Positions 22,891 to 35,100 of a stretch of 64,000 nt of DNA are shown one piece after another; the first letter of the stretch is position 1, and the number at the start of each line of letters is the position of its first letter. The notes under the pieces were generated by a model that saw nothing but the letters and a program-made list of their open reading frames with translations, was not told where the DNA came from and made no database searches. The stretch spans positions 454,399 to 518,398 of the forward strand of contig KK106981.1 in NCBI GenBank assembly GCA_000611775.1, read 5' to 3'. Position numbers and translations under genes: made by a program. The DNA is from Umbilicaria muhlenbergii (Eukaryota > Ascomycota > Lecanoromycetes > Umbilicariales > Umbilicariaceae).

Positions 22891-25431
22891 ATGGATCTCA
22901 ACGGTGATGCGCACACGCACCACACAGATCTCTTCGAGATTCCTCCGGCGAAGAAACCGCGTTTAGAGGTTGCAGACACAGCAGCGTCAACGGAGAGCAC
23001 AATACCCATGGACGATATGGATGATATCTACAACACCCCGCAAGCCTGCGGTAGCCCTCAGCGGGACGAAAGGCCCTCTGCAGCACGTACGAGCGAAGAA
23101 CAGCCACCGTTTGCTATCCAACCTACATTCAACCTACCTGGTCTGGGTATGGCGACTGTGATCCCTGCTAATGGTATGCGCAAGGAAGAAGAAAGTGCAC
23201 TTTCTGAGCAAGTACATGTGGAACAAGAGGAAGAACCAGAACATCAAGATAACTCGCTTTTGACACAAAGTGCCACCACAAGTGTAATGGCGACCGGGCG
23301 GGAGCTTCAGGAGGACTTGCTGGGGTCTGGGGATAGTCTATCTGTGGACATTGGAGACACTACATCTACACGTGTACTCAGGGAATCCACGTCAACGCCT
23401 AATCCAGACGTCGTTGAAGGCAAAACGGCCCTAGCAAGAGGAGGTGGGGCAAATGGCGAGAAGCAAGCAAAGGCTATCACTGGGCCATCTGGAGGACAAG
23501 AGCTAGGGATTGAAGAGGGCATTGATTCGAAGGCTACTCTGCAGTCGGATCACCTTGAAGAAGCTACAGTACCGGAACACGTAGCTATCGGCACGAATGT
23601 GGCTGCGGGCCCTCTGGAAGCGGTGAACATAGTGGAGACAGCCACGATTGCCAACACTAGCACGACGGCGCAGGCTTTAATACACGCGAGTAACTTATCA
23701 AAACAAGCAGTTCTGCCAACTCCGGTAAACCAAAACGCGATGGCTAAAGGGGTCGAACTTTCGAGCTTTGAGCAAGCCGAAGTCAACCAGACCAATGCAG
23801 ATCCCGAATTTGAACTTGACTCCTCCCCCATTGGTTCATCTTCTTCAGACGTTTCGTCCGACTCGTCTTCTTCCGATAGCGACGATTATGAGATGTTAGA
23901 TCCCGAAGAGCAAGCGCGCAGACTTATGCAGGAAGATGGTGGTTCAGACGATGAAGCCGGCAAGAAAGGTGGCAGTGCCCTTGGCGGAGGTCAGTTGAGG
24001 ACACTGAATGAAAAGCCGGACGAGGAGGTGCAAAAACCGAACGTAGTGATCACACCAAATATGAAGATCGAGGAATTAGGGAATGTTGAAAACTTTGTGG
24101 AGAATATAGTCCTAATCAAAGCGAAAACGTCCGGAGAGTATCAGGTTTTGGAGACAGGATCAGTTCTCTGTTTGGAGGACCGTACTGTAATCGGTGTGGT
24201 TGCAGAGACTTTAGGAAGGGTACAACAGCCGCTATACTCGGTGCGCTTCACTAACGCTACTGCTATATCGGAAGCCGGGATCGATAAAGGTACGCGGATA
24301 TTCTATGTCGAACAACACTCCACCTATGTCTTCACGCAGCCCCTCAAGGCTTTCAAGGGTTCCGATGCCTCGAATCTCCACGATGAGGAGGTCGGAGACG
24401 ACGAGCTGGAGTTCTCCGACGATGAAGCAGAAGCAGAGCACAAGCGTAGGCTGAAGATGCAAAGACAGGCACGACGTGGTGGCCCAGGGGGCATAAGAGA
24501 CGGTGGCTCGCGGGGGAACCATAGAAATGGTACGAGTCGGCAAAGCAGACCTGACGAGGTCCCCTTGAGTTACGATGATGCGGTAGATGGCAGTCATTAT
24601 GACGATAACAAGAACTGGAACGACGATGAGCTCTATACCCCCCTGGCCCGCCCCTCTAACCTGCACGAGATGATGGCACAAAGGGGGCCTCCTTTGGAAG
24701 GTAGATCCCCTCGCGATGGTGGTGATAGAGGCATACGTGGTGGTCGAGGCCGAGGTGAGCGGAAGCGGGGGCGAGGTGACCGTGGAAGAAGCCATCGAGG
24801 CGATAGAGGTGACCGAGGAGAGAGGAGGAGCGGCAGCGATGGGAGGGACTATGTTGGTCGCAACGACGGTGGTGGCCAGCACCCTCGTGAAGCGGACGGG
24901 CGACGCAGTGGCATGCAGCCGCAGAACACCTATCATGATCCACATTCTATGCCTCCAGCACAATCAACAACGGTACACAGCTCATCCTTCGCACCACATG
25001 TCTATCAACCTCAACATGCGCAACAGTACTCACAAACACCGCCGCAACCTCCATATACTTCGCAGCCGTACCCACAACAGCAGGCGCCACAGCAAGCGTA
25101 CCACCCTTACCATCAGGGTTACGGCCATGCGCAACAGTACCCTTCCCAAGAGCCGTATGGCCAACACCCAAATCCGCCACCCGCCGCTCCGAACAACGGC
25201 ATTCCCGCCGGCGCGTTCGTCAACCCTGCCTTCTTCGGTAATCTCCACCAACAGCCTACAATGCACCAGCAGCACTGGATGTCACAACTGGCACAGGCTC
25301 AACCTCGGCAAGGGAGTTACAGCAATGGACCAGCGAGGATGTCACCCGAATCTGATGCGGCGTTTAGAGCTGCGCAGGACCGGTTGAGTGTTTTACGTCA
25401 GCTGTCGCAGGGGTCAGGACCTCCTTCGTAA
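22891..25431 (+). CDS. NAF1: H/ACA snoRNP assembly factor Naf1
   Basis: Nuclear assembly factor that binds the pseudouridine synthase Cbf5/dyskerin during H/ACA snoRNP biogenesis and is later replaced by Gar1. Single exon, 846 aa, longer than yeast Naf1 (492) because of extended disordered flanks. A long acidic, Ser-rich N-terminal region ends in SSSSDVSSDSSSSDSDDYEML (about 313-333). The Gar1/Naf1 beta-barrel core lies at about residues 390-495 and includes IVLIKAKTSGEYQVLETGS, VIGVVAETLGRVQQPLYSV and GTRIFYVEQHSTYVF. A basic Arg-Gly-rich block follows (about 600-680, RGGRGRGERKRGRGDRG), then a Gln/Pro/Tyr-rich tail. The ATG at 22891 has G at +4. It is divergent from ALG9 and convergent with EXO5. 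Confidence 0.92.
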   Translation: MDLNGDAHTHHTDLFEIPPAKKPRLEVADTAASTESTIPMDDMDDIYNTPQACGSPQRDERPSAARTSEEQPPFAIQPTFNLPGLGMATVIPANGMRKEEESALSEQVHVEQEEEPEHQDNSLLTQSATTSVMATGRELQEDLLGSGDSLSVDIGDTTSTRVLRESTSTPNPDVVEGKTALARGGGANGEKQAKAITGPSGGQELGIEEGIDSKATLQSDHLEEATVPEHVAIGTNVAAGPLEAVNIVETATIANTSTTAQALIHASNLSKQAVLPTPVNQNAMAKGVELSSFEQAEVNQTNADPEFELDSSPIGSSSSDVSSDSSSSDSDDYEMLDPEEQARRLMQEDGGSDDEAGKKGGSALGGGQLRTLNEKPDEEVQKPNVVITPNMKIEELGNVENFVENIVLIKAKTSGEYQVLETGSVLCLEDRTVIGVVAETLGRVQQPLYSVRFTNATAISEAGIDKGTRIFYVEQHSTYVFTQPLKAFKGSDASNLHDEEVGDDELEFSDDEAEAEHKRRLKMQRQARRGGPGGIRDGGSRGNHRNGTSRQSRPDEVPLSYDDAVDGSHYDDNKNWNDDELYTPLARPSNLHEMMAQRGPPLEGRSPRDGGDRGIRGGRGRGERKRGRGDRGRSHRGDRGDRGERRSGSDGRDYVGRNDGGGQHPREADGRRSGMQPQNTYHDPHSMPPAQSTTVHSSSFAPHVYQPQHAQQYSQTPPQPPYTSQPYPQQQAPQQAYHPYHQGYGHAQQYPSQEPYGQHPNPPPAAPNNGIPAGAFVNPAFFGNLHQQPTMHQQHWMSQLAQAQPRQGSYSNGPARMSPESDAAFRAAQDRLSVLRQLSQGSGPPS

Positions 25432-26181
25432 CTGGAACATCAGAGTTTGCCGTGCGGTGTACAAAAGCATTGTATTAGTAGGTGGCGTGGCATTTAGCGC
25501 TTCGGATTATGAGCGTCAGTGGCCAGACGGTTTTAATTGCATACCGGGCATGGCAAGAATAGCGTCATGATCACAACATGGAACATGAGTCCCGCAGTAA
25601 TGCTAAAGCTAGCCCCGTGGGAAGGTTTCGTAGGCAAACAGACCAGGCCAACCCTCTACCGTTCCCACCCTGGAAGCGGTAACACCTGCGATCAAATCCC
25701 CAACGGATACCAGTCTTCTCCAGTTCTATCACTCTACCACCCACGTGGGTCAAGACCACCACAAGTCGTCAAACACCACCAAGCGCTACTTTCGTCATCC
25801 CGCCATCGTACGCCACGCCCGCCCTTTTGGTGATACGTACCATGTGAAGTGACATAAGCCGGGACTTGGAACTTCACCAAGTTTACCTCGGTGAGCATCA
25901 ATGATCGACTCTAGAGAGAATCCTAAACCTACACATCGCACAAACATCAGACAGATCGCATTTGAACTGCTGCTGGCTTCCATTGAGCCACCGATCGGCC
26001 GGCAGCGAATGGGCTTAACGATCGAAAATGCCGTGGCGGACCGGCACTCCAACGCGCATCAAAAGAGAGCTCGATACTCGTAGCACCCGATCGGGATAGT
26101 TCACAGAGTAGTAGAAGTGGGCTAACAAGCCATCACCGCAAGCCTGATCCACAAGGCCAGGCATCGGACGGGGCTGCCACC
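25432..26181. other. convergent intergenic NAF1 / EXO5
   Basis: 750 bp between two convergent stop codons. Small frames here (60-98 codons) have no family resemblance. No RNA gene or repeat was recognised. Confidence 0.5.
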
Positions 26182-27812
26182 TCAGACCACGCTCTTCGAT
26201 CGAGTCCGATGCGCCTGCGTCGCCTCGTCAACCTTCGCCTTCCGCCACGTGCAGTCTTCGGCAAATTCGCAGATCCGGCACTTGTATGCCTCCTCGATGC
26301 ATACGCCTTGGGCTTCTCGCTCGCCCTTCCACCAGCTCAATTCGTCATCAAGGTAAGTCTGCATCACCTCCGAGTCATACAGGAAAGTCTTGATACCGAG
26401 TATCGAGCCGTCAGCTTGATCGCGGTACTCGGCTTTCAGCACGTTGCCGATGCTATTGACGCCAGCGGGCATGGTTCGTCGAAACTCTTGGGTCATGAGG
26501 CTCCAGAGCTGACGAATGGAGTTGTGACCCAGGAGGAGCTCTACGGAATCTTGACTGGAGACGGGGAGATCCTGGCTGTCGGCGGGATCGGAAGGAGCGT
26601 CGTAATAGACTTCGTTGACGCCACCAACCTGAGCGACGAATTCATCGCTGAAGGACGCAGAGGCATCGAGCCCATAGCGATTGAAGAGGACGTCGCTATT
26701 GACCTTGTCAGTAGCCAGGTCGGATAGCAGACGGTGATACAGCATCAGTTGCATGAGTGTCGGACGGAAGGAAGCCCCTTTCGGTATCGACTTGGCTCCA
26801 CGTGTCTTGACATCTGTCAGATAGATTTTGGAGGTCTTTTTAACTAGTGATCGCAAGTTTCTGATGACTCCGTTTTTGGAGTCCTGACCACCGTTCGATT
26901 TCAAAAAATTCGTGATGGATGGCTGATCCGCTGGTGGAGTTGATTTGCTGGTCTTGCCATGGGCTGTCCTTGCCGTAACCTCCTCTTCTAGCTCTCGATC
27001 CGGACAGATGTAGGATAGCTCATCGATAATCCCGTTCACCACTAATCCATCGACCACACCCCATACTTCCAACTCCCTGGTCATGCCTGTTTCCCTAAGT
27101 GTCTTCAGGCCCTGTATGATGTTCCATATCCGCAAACCCCAGGCATCCTCTTTGCTCTGAATGTCCACAGCCACAGTCCGATGAACCTGGTCTTCTAGGG
27201 TCTTGTGGACGGCGCTCCCTTGCTTCATAGCCGGCGTACGACGCTTCCGGCCATGCTTTATAAGAGTGTACCAATACTGCAATTCGCACCAGGACGGCGA
27301 TATCAAATCGGTGACTGAAAGCGCTTTCTTCGGTGCGCTACGGAAGCGCTCTAACGGTGAACGGGTATCAGGCCCATCGGTCTCTTGCCCTGGGTTCGCT
27401 TCGACAGAAACTGATCGCTGTTTCTGGGCACGACTTTCGGGGCTTTCGACTAATCGCTTGACTGTCAGCCAGCTCTGCCGTAGGCCAGCTCGAATAGCTT
27501 ACCAATCGTGGTGCTGCTGCCGTCGTCGAGCTCAACCTCGACTGTGATGGCCTGAAAGGTCTTGGATTCTTGCCACGAAGTACCCTCAGGCCGATTCCGT
27601 CGCTCCTGCCCCAGCATACGAGGCAACCTCGCGCTTCTTGGGCCCTCATCATCTTCAATGTCCTTTACGACAGGCTTGGGGTCAGCACCGGGCTCTGTGG
27701 GTAGCGTTGACAGCAGCTGGTCCAAAAGGCCTTCCTCGTCCGATGTGAATTCGGATCCGTAATCGCTACTGTCGACCAACTGTTCAGTTGTTCGGGCATG
27801 GGTGCCCTCCAT
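26182..27812 (-). CDS. EXO5: exonuclease V (Exo5/Dem1), Fe-S single-strand DNase
   Basis: Member of the PD-(D/E)XK exonuclease V family, acting on single-stranded DNA; the yeast enzyme is mitochondrial and the human one nuclear. Two exons, 27812-27503 and 27449-26182 (53 bp intron), giving 525 aa. An acidic N-terminal extension of about 100 residues precedes the core. The core starts with SVTDLISPSWCELQYWYTL, whose Cys is the first cluster ligand, then KQGSAVHKTLEDQVH. The nuclease centre includes VVDGLVVNGIIDEL and IYLTDVKTRGAKSIP (the Asp and Lys of the D-x-K type motif). The other three Fe-S ligands appear near the C-terminus as CRICEFAEDC (Cys-x2-Cys-x5-Cys). All four expected Cys are present. 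A mitochondrial presequence is not obvious, so localisation is open. Confidence 0.9.
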
Positions 27813-28531
27813 GCTTGCGAGTTAGTCCATGTTGTTTAGTGGGAGATAAAAGCGGTACCTCATAGCGTCATGACTCGCTTCACGGCTCGAAGGCCAAGGC
27901 TGAGGCGCCGAAGTCGCCAGCCAAGGATCTAACAAATGTTGCGCTGAAGACGGGATAGGAGACGAAAGCACAACAGTATAAGGTATAGGTCCTGTCGTTG
28001 GAGAAGTGTCAATGCAATGCGTCTACATTATGCCTATGTAATTGTAACCGCCAGTCTATTCTATCTCTTCAGTCTAAACTCTATCTATAGTCTAGTGACC
28101 ATAATATTGAACCTTTTCAGTTGAAATGCATGAAGTCAGGGCGCTACGCTCGCTTTCTCAACGTCCAGACGTCCATTACTCGATCTCAAGTACTCCTATA
28201 AGTCATCTTCGACGGGATTCAAATCCCATGTTCCCGTTTTATATCTCCGCGAAGGCGCGACCGAGGCGACAGCTTGCAATCTTCCCAAGTTGAAGAAAGG
28301 CAACCCCGGCAGTATTTGGTGCAGAACGTGTTCTAAGCTCATACCTATTGGCAGGGATTCGTTCTCATGCAAAGGCACGCTTTTCCCGCGACTGATATCT
28401 TCGGAAGAAATCGCTGATGTTGCAATACGCTGGATTTGTCTGTCATTCGGGTTGCGTGCATACCGCAGACAGGCAGGGAGTGACCAATGCTGAAACATCC
28501 CCTTTAGCTTTGATCTCCGTACATACTGGCC
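27813..28531. other. intergenic, EXO5 upstream region with a doubtful small frame
   Basis: 719 bp between the EXO5 start and the stop of the Mpv17-family gene, both minus strand. A 100-codon minus-strand frame with a true ATG lies at 28498-28196, beginning 34 bp after the upstream gene's stop. It has no recognisable domain and could simply be 3' UTR; I do not call it as a gene. The rest is AT-richer spacer. Confidence 0.4.
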
Positions 28532-29468
28532 TCATGTGTTAACGTTGATGGCACCATCACGACCGGTTGCAGCCGCTTGGCCTTCGCCGGAGTGTCCTCC
28601 AGGACACTTCTCTGCTCTCTCCTCGTCCACAGCACGCTGGTTGAGCCAGGACAAGTAAGACTGCCACCCAATAGCTATCAGACCTAATGGAGAGTGAGCC
28701 CTTGTAGTAAAGAAACAATGTTTTGTAGTGGACTGACCAGCGAAGAGAGCACGGTACTGCGGATGAATGTAGGTAAAGCTAAACGCAGTGACCGCAGGCC
28801 AGAGCTTGCACGAGTTCATAAAGCTCACTGGCACCGTCCGCTTAATGCGCTCCCAGGCTTCTGCAAAACTGTCCCCTGATAACAATGCTTGCATGCCAAA
28901 GAAATAAGTATTGAAGAGAGGCGCGAAAACGATCTGATTGACGACAACTTTGGTAGCCAATGATGACACCTTGGAGGAGTAATTGAATGATCGTCCAAGA
29001 TACATAAACCTGTTATCTTGTAAGCCCCGCCTCTGACGAAGAGAGAGACCCGCACAAGTCATACCAGTTGTAGGAAGGTATGGAGGAGAGCCCTCCGATG
29101 ACTACATTGCGTACGGTTCTCCAGGGATTGTAATCTTCACCCCCGATGGTCTGTGCCGAGAGATCTCCGCAAAAGTAAATCACCACCGAAGTGCAGAACT
29201 GAGTTGCATACGTTCTCTGCTTTTGCGCGCGACCATAGGCATTAACGACCTTCGATACCGGGCCCAGTCGTTGCCAAAGTGGTTGTTGCAAAATCGTATC
29301 CGGAGTCGGTATCGTCCTGCCTGATGTAGCCTCTCCCGCCGACTCGACGTTAGGCTTTTCGACAGCACTCGACTTTGGCCGCTTCGTGAGGGACGAGACT
29401 GACTGCTGTTTCCGTTGAGCTGCCCGGCGCAAGGTAAGCCGGCCAGCGGTGCAAGCAAAAACACTCAT
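28532..29468 (-). CDS. Mpv17/PMP22-family mitochondrial inner-membrane protein
   Basis: Small four-helix membrane protein of the Mpv17/PMP22 family (yeast Sym1 relatives), linked to mitochondrial metabolite transport and stress tolerance. Three exons, 29468-29065, 29009-28738 and 28683-28532, giving 275 aa. The N-terminus (MSVFACTAGRLTLRRAAQRK) is basic and without acidic residues, fitting a mitochondrial targeting sequence. Family landmarks are GDLSAQTIGGED, DYNPWRTVRN, GLSSIPSYNWFMYLGR, VVVNQIVFAPLFNTYFFGM, WPAVTAFSFTYIHPQYRALFAG and the C-terminal GWQSYLSWLNQR. Introns are 55 and 54 bp. The N-terminal extension of about 75 residues is longer than in Sym1. The exact paralog is not assigned. 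Confidence 0.88.
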
Positions 29469-30129
29469 CTTGAGTGTGGTAGCAAATTCGAAAGATCGTT
29501 CAGATGGTGATTTCCAGGCTGACGATCGGCGGCTTACACTAGTTCGGCCTCTATCATCTCATGGAGCTGCTTTCGTATCTGATACCTACGTCGGTGATTG
29601 TTTTAACCAGACCATGGAATCAGGTCCTTTTGTGAAGGTATCCGTGGTTCTCCGCTGCAGCGCCGTTGTAACGCCGTTGTCGCCTACGGATCAATGAAAT
29701 TACGAACAACCATGCAATAAACGTATGCCAGAACAAGTTGTGCACAACTAGATTGACCTCCTTCAGTCCTTGGCGGCTACACCACCACACTTTACACAAG
29801 ACCAAATTATTTGCGTTGGTAGGACTACGGTCAATGATGCATGCAGGTTGGAGAGAAAACGCAGAATCGTATTCTGTCGTCGATTTCGTGCAGTGATCGC
29901 CGTCACTGATTAATGTACACTCGCAAGCCGTGCCCTTCCCTGAGCAAACCCCTTGATGAAAAGCAAAAGCACCATAACCTCGCCCCTATGACTTGAGAAA
30001 TGCCAGAAACCAAGTGCGACTAGCTACCATGACCTCCATAACCGTGATCCATCGCGCCAATGCAAGCCATCGGCTGTGTTGCGTAGTTATGGTAAGAGAT
30101 GCGTGAGACTAGACGCCAACGACGACTAT
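29469..30129. other. intergenic, Mpv17-family gene upstream and H3 3' region
   Basis: 661 bp between the start of the Mpv17-family gene and the H3 stop codon (both minus strand). No coding frame of substance or RNA gene was seen. Confidence 0.5.
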
Positions 30130-30813
30130 CTACGAGCGCTCGCCACGGAGACGACGTGCAAGCTGGATGTCCTTGGACTCTGTAGTGCGAAGTTAGTGAT
30201 GCTCGAAGAACCCAAGGGGTTGAGATAGCGACTTACGGATAGTCACACGCTTTGCGTGGATGGCGCACAAGTTGGTGTCCTCGAAGAGGGAGACGAGGTA
30301 AGCTTCGACGGACTCCTGGAGCGCACCGATGGCAGATGACTGGAAGCGGAGGTCGGACTTGAAATCTTGCGCGATTTCACGGACCAAACGCTGGAAGGGC
30401 AGCTTGCGGATCAGGAGTTCGGTGGACTTCTGGTAACGACGGATCTCACGGAGAGCGACAGTTCCTGAGAGGTCGTCAGTATGTAATGTATACGTGAGAT
30501 GACTGTAGGCCAAGAACATACCTGGCTTGTAGCGGTGGGGCTTCTTGACACCTCCGGTTGACGGTGCAGATTTACGAGCGGCCTTGGAGGCGAGCTGCTT
30601 ACGCGGGGCCTTACCACCGGTTGATTTACCTGTTAAGAAGGCATGTTAGTGATGTTTTATTGATGGAACGGTGTGATCGGGGATGATGTGAGGTGTGATG
30701 TCAGGTTGACACGGCGGTAATGTCGCATCACCCCAACGCGACCGACGACGCGGTTAAAGTGGGATGTGAGGCTGCAGTGATGACTTACGTGCTGTCTGCT
30801 TAGTACGAGCCAT
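30130..30813 (-). CDS. H3: histone H3
   Basis: Core nucleosomal histone H3. Four exons: 30813-30789, 30629-30522, 30464-30237 and 30179-30130, exactly 136 codons plus stop. The N-tail reads [20 protein letters not shown] with Lys4, Lys9, Lys14 and Lys18 all present, followed by the histone fold and the standard end [13 protein letters not shown]. Introns are 159, 57 and 57 bp and all three are phase 1. The first intron falls inside the codon for Arg8 (counting without the Met). Paired head to head with H4 across 855 bp, as is usual in filamentous ascomycetes. Confidence 0.98.
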
Positions 30814-31668
30814 TGCTGATGACTTGTAAGGATGTTTTGAAGGTAGTTGTGGAAGATTATTGATGAGTTGAGGGTGGTGGGTGATGAAGTGGCGAAATGG
30901 TTGTCGTTGGTGGTGTGGATGGATGTAAGAGGAAGGGTGGGTTGTAGCGAGAAAGTGGGAATAAGTAGTTTATCGAGAAAGCTGTTGATTTCCAGGCAGC
31001 GCGAGCAGGAAGGGCGCTAGCGAGAATGGACTGTTTGATGTGCTGGAAAGAAGACGCCTTTTCGCGAGTTGGTCGGCCTGCCGAAATGTATGGGAGCGAA
31101 CATCAAAAGCGAAAAAGCGAAAAAGTGAGCGGAACCGCGTGGCCAATGAGAGACGAGGTGCCTGAAGCGAGAGCCTTACCAGCAGAACGAGGGCGCTGAC
31201 AAGTGACTCCATGACATGATGTGATGCAGTTCGGAGCGCAAATCAAGCACGAACATTACACCGTGGCCGCTACATACAGCAGATGGTTACGATCTCGTCA
31301 ATGGGAACAACATGTTCCCGATATCTATCAAACGTAAATAATCATTAATCATGAATTATGACTGTTGCAGTACCTGAGTTGCGGTTTTCGGCGCATGGCA
31401 CTAGTGTTATCTCGCCTCGACTGCTCGAAGTGTCACGCTTCCTCTTGTTGTGGCTCGCTCCTTCGGGCTTAGCCAGTTCCAGGCGTGATTCGGGTGCCAG
31501 GCGGGCGCGTTCAAATAGGTCGAGCGACCATTACTCCGTCTTCCTTACAACCCCATCCACCCACTTCGACATCCGCCAACCACTTCGTCCTCTTCCATCT
31601 TACCTCATCCACATCCACATCTCCATCACAGCTTCTACAGCTTCCGTCATCTACTTACTACCATCAAC
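30814..31668. promoter_or_regulatory. divergent promoter of histone H3 and H4
   Basis: 855 bp between the two start codons. A CCAAT box is at 31143-31147. Two adjacent GCGAAAAA-type repeats occur near 31106-31122. The H4 side ends in a long pyrimidine- and ATC-rich leader (about 31540-31668). S-phase co-expression of the two genes from this region is expected from other fungi but not shown by the sequence. Confidence 0.55.
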
Positions 31669-32181
<513 letters not shown>

Positions 32182-35100
32182 GCGTGTCAAATCCTTTACA
32201 TCCTCTTTACGATTTCGGCCTCTTCTACGGCTCGCCACACATACAGCCAAATGGAATGGATAGTCCATTGGTGCGCTACTGGTGCGGGATGACTCAACGG
32301 GGTGGGCAACGGTTTTGCGTTCCGGGTTTTATTTGCTTTGTATCATAGGATTCGGGGAGTCAGCGGCCAGCATGGAATGATACCAAGTAATTCCAGCATT
32401 CAAACTCGAGGCTTCAAGTCGTTGCAATAAATTTGACGGTGCATGTGATCCGGCTGTAGTGATGTGACCCGTGGTGGGTGGTTTTCATGGTGCAATGCGC
32501 CTGGTCTTTCGATCGTGATTTCCACCTTGAGGCTTCCGTCACCACGAACTTGATGCAAGATCTAGTCCAAGTAGGTCCGTCTACGCCGTTGAGTGACCAA
32601 GGACTTTCATGATGCGCCGGCATTTATAGGCGGCACCATTGAACCGGTATCACACTGCCTCGGACGGCTCCAGTAGCGATAGGATTGGCATAGTAGCTGA
32701 GAGGGACAGGCCGCGTACACTCTGATAAGGTGGGTTGCAGCTACCTTGTATGCCCGGTTGAGTGGTCCTTCCACCGAGCCCGTGCGCCGAGTCTCTATAT
32801 CGATGTGTTGCGATGCCGTTCACCATACATGTGTGTAAATCCGTATGGAAGCCAATGGCGTAGAAGCCTCTCGACCACTAGCACTAAAGAACAAAAAAAG
32901 AAACTAAAATGTCGGTATGTCCTTCTTGGCAGACTTTAGCATCAAAGAGGTTGTGGCGTGGCGGCCATCGACCCGGAGGGTTTGTAAGGCAGATGAGCAA
33001 CAACAAAGACAGCGGCTTGTTTTGGCTTGAGCATCAAAGACATCTCGTAGACCGAGTGAATCAAGAGAAGATGCAAATCACAATAGAGGCCGTAGCCGCG
33101 AAGTAAGCAAGGTCGTCCATTTCCAGTCTCCTGCTGTGTATTTGAGGACATCAAGCATAGAGCCTAAGGTAATCGCAGAGTAATAAAGAATACATTGGTG
33201 ATAAAGGTAGTACACCGCTTGAGGCCTTCCTCGTTGGACTATGGAAGACAATAAGACACTGCTCCATCGGGTGACGCTAGTACTTTTCATTTTATGGTAC
33301 GATTGCACACGAAAGAGAACCCTGAAGGTCAGTCGTTCTTTATTTGGGGTTGCCACCGTGTAGAACGTCAAACAAGACCTTTCCTCAACATTACAAGTAT
33401 AATTGATATCGCCTTCGCCGGCGCACATGCCTGCATATACCTATGTCACGACTAGCAGACTGGATAAAGATAGAATTGTTGTTGATCGCCGTTGTTGCGC
33501 AGGTTTGACACTCGTACTTGTCCACGTACACGCTGCATATCTGGGGCTCTCGCCATACGAGTCGAGCTAAGGTATGTATCACTCAAAACGGTCTAACAAT
33601 AGAACCTAAGCAACCCAAGAACAAAGCGTACGACGATCATGAACCAGGTGCATGTTTCAGATCTGCTTGTGCCAATGGTCCCTGAGAGTGAGGTACGAAG
33701 GGCGACGAGCAGATCAGAGCACGAGTACGAGTTCTGCTGGCAAATCATGTCAGAGCTTACGTTAACGATCTCCGGCTGCACAGAAGCCGCAATTGCCGTG
33801 CGGGCGTGCTTACGAGCGTGATCGTCGCTGATCGGCAGACGAAGCCTGCCCACCTCGAAATAGCCATCGAAAGTTGTACGCGATGACTTTGCGCGGTACC
33901 CGTACGAGCACTCGTAATCGTCCTGGTGAAGTCTACGAAGCCAGTGTTCCCCTCCAAGCCACCCGTCATTTGATATCGTGTGTGTTCCACATCACTCTTG
34001 TCATGTACGGCAAATGAGTACATCAGCTTCAGCTTCGATGCGTCGTTGGGCCTGTACGCTCTTCTCCTCTCGTCTAGACGGAGAAACGCAAGTACCCCAA
34101 GTGTGGCTTTGCACCGTGGCGCATCCTGCGCCCTGATGCAGTTAGATACCCCGCCCAAGCCGGTCAAGCGCGCACAGCCTCCCAGCCGCCGGGTCTAGAG
34201 CGTCGAGATTCCATTCTGGAACGAGTGGAACGATCTCTCCATGCATTCCAAATGCAATCTAATCTTCCCGACAACTTTAAGCAATCCGGGGTCTTCCCGT
34301 CTGACAGGTCCATCTGCCAGCCTGCCACGCTGCCGAGGTGCGGCGCAGCAGCCCTTTCCCGTTAGCCTGGATGCCAGTCTCTGAGGCTCTGGCTCTGGGC
34401 CTTCATAGACCTCACTGCGTCAGCTTATTCGAACATGCTCAATATCGAATCCCATATCACCGACCACATTATTCTACGGCCGTGTCACAATTGCTGTCGG
34501 CGGTGCCGTGGCTGTCGCTCGATCTGCTCCTCTCGTGGGCGGTGAACCTCTCGCGTCTCACCGATTTCGCAACCGTCGAAGCCACCAAAACATCACGGCT
34601 GCGAAGGTGGACAGTATATGCGCTGCTGTACGACTCCACACGGAGCACGTAAGCAGCCAATAGATTGTGGAGGCCTACGTAAAACCCTATCGGAGCTGAC
34701 ATACAGGTGCATCCTCGGCGGTGATATATTGTTACGCGATCTCCAGAGGCACCATGGCACCCAACCTGAGGGTGTTGCAAAGCTAATGCGTTTCCAAAGG
34801 GTAACACGGGGCAACCTTAAGGTACTTATTTCTCAGCCAACGAGGGCTGCAGTGTGTGATGAGCTGGTAGCAGCCAAGAGGAATGTCTACGTGGGTAGCA
34901 TCCACGGCGCTGCAGACGTCGAAGAGACTTACGAAAATGGGTCAATCCTGTGTGGTAGCCCTCAACAACGCACGTAGTCACGAGGCCTCGTAGACTCAGC
35001 CCCTACGTGTACGAATTAACGCAGTCACAAGACCCCCCTCAGCGCGACAAGAGTGCTGCATTGATTCGGGGCCCCAGCCTTTACCGGTGGCGATTGGAAT

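Noticed and set aside
28200-28230. GGGATTCAAATCCC, similar to a tRNA T-arm
   Set aside because: Only a three-pair stem fits and no D-arm or anticodon arm can be folded upstream on either strand.
28196-28498. 100-codon minus-strand frame after the Mpv17-family gene
   Set aside because: It has an ATG but no recognisable domain and starts 34 bp after a stop codon, so 3' UTR is at least as likely.
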